Source: Thiomonas sp. (lineage in GTDB: Bacteria; Pseudomonadota; Gammaproteobacteria; Burkholderiales; Burkholderiaceae_C). From it: a stretch of DNA of 7,605 bases. Made by a program: the position numbers and the translations under genes. Shown here piece by piece: positions 6,488 to 7,605 of the stretch (within the stretch, counting starts at the first letter, position 1; the number at the start of each line of letters is the position of its first letter). The notes below the pieces were generated by a model. It had not been told where the DNA came from. It saw only the letters and a list, made by a program, of their open reading frames with translations, and ran no database searches. Location of the stretch: contig JAQTVS010000125.1 in NCBI GenBank assembly GCA_028706735.1, forward strand, positions 1 to 7,605, read 5' to 3'.

Positions 6488-7345
6488 TCAGCCCCCCGTT
6501 TGATGCCAGAAGGGAACCCCCACCATCGGGGTGGAGGCTTGCGCCACTTCGCGCTCACGCATCGGCAGGGCGCGGTGGGCCAGTCGGCCGGCCTCGACGC
6601 CGTGAGCAAAGGCGCGGGCCATCGCCACCGGGTCGCCGGCCTCGGCCACTGCGGTGTTCACCAGCACGGCGTCATAGCCCAGTTCCATCACCTGCGCCGC
6701 GTGGTGCGGCGCGCCGATGCCTGCATCGACCACCAGAACGCTGTCGGGCAGGCGCTCGCGCAAGGTGCGCAGCGCGGGCAGGTTGCGCGGCCCGGCGCCG
6801 GTGCCAATGGGCGCGGCCCAGGGCATGATGGCGGCCACGCCGGCGTCGCGCAGCTTGAGCGCAGTGACCAGATCATCCGTGGTGTAGGCAAACACCGCGA
6901 AGCCTTCGCGCACCAGGGTTTGCGCGGCGGCCACGGTGTCCCACGGATCGGGCTGCAGGGTGTAGTCGTCGCCGATGACTTCGAGCTTGATCCAGTGGGT
7001 GCCGAAAATTTCGCGCGCCATCTGCGCCAGAGTGATGGCTTCTTCCGCAGAGTGGCAACCGGCGGTGTTGGGCAGCAGATGCCGTCCCATCTCGCGGATG
7101 CGCTGCCACCAAGCCTGCCCGGACTGCCGTTCTGGAGCGAGGCGGCGCAGCGACACGGTGAGCACCTCCACCTGCGCGGCCTGCACGGCCCCGGCGAGCA
7201 CGCTGGGCGCCGGATAACGCGCGGTGCCCAGAAACAGGCGGCTGTGCAGGCTGACGCCGCCAACCAGCAAGGGGTCGGGCTGGCTCAGCACGGCGGAATG
7301 GGGTTGCGCCGCGGGGGCTGTCTGCGTCATGTCTGCGAGATCCAT
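6488..7345 (-). CDS. thiG: Thiazole synthase
   Basis: ThiG condenses 1-deoxy-D-xylulose 5-phosphate, dehydroglycine (from glycine or tyrosine) and the sulfur of ThiS thiocarboxylate to the thiazole phosphate of thiamine, in the cytoplasm. The 285-residue protein shows the family motifs in order: LFLGTARY (37-44), PNTAGC (92-97), WIKLEVIGD (118-126) with K120 at the position of the lysine that forms the Schiff base with the sugar, MPWAAPIGTG, VVDAGIGAP and VLVNTAVAEAGDPVAMARAF. The start at 7345 is chosen because GGAGG lies five bases upstream. An upstream in-frame ATG at 7384 would run into thiS. Even so, about 25 residues precede the usual beginning (LLVGGVSLHSRLFLGT), a Gln/Ala/Pro-rich lead without known role; Met6 (7330) is a possible alternative start. 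One base separates it from the thiS stop, so translation is likely coupled. Confidence 0.97.
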   Translation of the reverse strand: MDLADMTQTAPAAQPHSAVLSQPDPLLVGGVSLHSRLFLGTARYPAPSVLAGAVQAAQVEVLTVSLRRLAPERQSGQAWWQRIREMGRHLLPNTAGCHSAEEAITLAQMAREIFGTHWIKLEVIGDDYTLQPDPWDTVAAAQTLVREGFAVFAYTTDDLVTALKLRDAGVAAIMPWAAPIGTGAGPRNLPALRTLRERLPDSVLVVDAGIGAPHHAAQVMELGYDAVLVNTAVAEAGDPVAMARAFAHGVEAGRLAHRALPMREREVAQASTPMVGVPFWHQTGG

Positions 7346-7346
7346 T

Positions 7347-7580
7347 TCATCCTCCAACGACGGGGCTGACCACTTCGATGGCATCGCCCGGCTGCAAGAC
7401 CTGTTGCGCCCAAAGGGTGCGCGCGACGAAATTCCGGTTCACCGCGCAGGCCACGGCCTGCGTTGCGTCGTAGCCGCGCTCTGCGAGCAGGTTGGCCAGT
7501 GTGGCACTGAAAGTTTGCACGGGCTCGCCATTGATTTGCACCGACAGAGCCGATGCGATTTGAAGATTGGGTGTCGTCAT
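7347..7580 (-). CDS. thiS: Sulfur-carrier protein ThiS
   Basis: This 77-residue ubiquitin-fold carrier ends in PVVGG. The terminal Gly-Gly is adenylated by ThiF and converted to a thiocarboxylate, which then donates sulfur to ThiG. Core features of the family are visible: VQINGEPVQTFSATLANLLAE, AVACAVNRNFVAR and LQPGDAIEVVSPVVGG. ThiS is usually about 66 residues; here some 10 extra residues (MTTPNLQIAS) precede the first strand. The start ATG at 7580 is supported by GGAGA seven bases upstream. The gene lies one base before thiG. Whatever precedes it, perhaps thiC or thiO, is outside the window, so the operon promoter and any TPP riboswitch cannot be seen. Confidence 0.95.
   Translation of the reverse strand: MTTPNLQIASALSVQINGEPVQTFSATLANLLAERGYDATQAVACAVNRNFVARTLWAQQVLQPGDAIEVVSPVVGG
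7351..7355 (-). promoter_or_regulatory. thiG: Ribosome binding site of thiG inside the thiS Gly-Gly codons
   Basis: On the reverse strand the last thiS codons read GGA GGA TGA. GGAGG within them ends five bases before the thiG ATG at 7345, so the same bases encode the ThiS functional tail and set the thiG start. Confidence 0.8.
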
Positions 7581-7587
7581 CCAAGAG

Positions 7588-7592
7588 TCTCC
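7588..7592 (-). promoter_or_regulatory. thiS: Ribosome binding site of thiS
   Basis: GGAGA on the reverse strand lies seven bases before the ATG at 7580 and supports that start, including the N-terminal extension of ThiS. Confidence 0.65.
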
Positions 7593-7605
7593 ACGGTCTG
7601 CGAAC

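Noticed and set aside
6404..7369. 321-codon plus-strand reading frame opposite thiG
   Set aside because: Long, but it is the antisense shadow of a certain thiG. Its product is a Gly/His/Arg-rich sequence with no domain.
7581..7605. Possible TPP riboswitch upstream of thiS
   Set aside because: Only 25 bases precede the thiS start in this window, and they hold just the ribosome site; no riboswitch can be claimed.

Overview
The window is high-GC bacterial DNA. Gene content and protein style point to a betaproteobacterium, probably Burkholderiales: a DUF6502-type regulator, a PXPV-type secreted protein, and ThiS/ThiG. The genus cannot be fixed from the sequence. There are eight protein genes and no rRNA, tRNA, CRISPR array, transposase or phage gene.

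Layout. (1) Positions 1-511, minus strand: a DUF6502-like gene whose 3' end lies off the left edge. (2) Positions 512-646: a divergent intergenic region with a candidate promoter and an inverted repeat (ATGCAA-N8-TTGCAT) that overlaps its -35 box. (3) Positions 647-3276, plus strand: a two-gene unit, a large predicted lipoprotein followed two bases later by a stand-alone EAL-domain c-di-GMP phosphodiesterase with all catalytic residues. (4) Positions 3361-3705: a small secreted Pro/Val/Tyr-rich protein with a charged His/Asp/Arg tail. (5) Positions 3706-4105: about 400 bases without a gene, holding a clear intrinsic terminator (3804-3837) and a 169-bp near-symmetrical palindrome (3886-4054) bounded by CTAG, which looks like a non-autonomous mobile element. 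(6) Positions 4106-5911: an ArnT/PMT-type membrane glycosyltransferase. (7) Positions 5908-7580, minus strand: thiS, thiG and a TMEM175-family channel gene in one tight unit. Its last stop codon overlaps the stop codon of the convergent glycosyltransferase.

Function. ThiS carries the sulfur and ThiG builds the thiazole half of thiamine. The TMEM175-like gene next to them has no obvious link to that pathway. The EAL protein would lower c-di-GMP, and its coupling to an uncharacterised surface lipoprotein opposite a possible regulator is the most suggestive functional grouping. The window shows no complete novel defence or mobile system. The most notable non-coding item is the palindrome.
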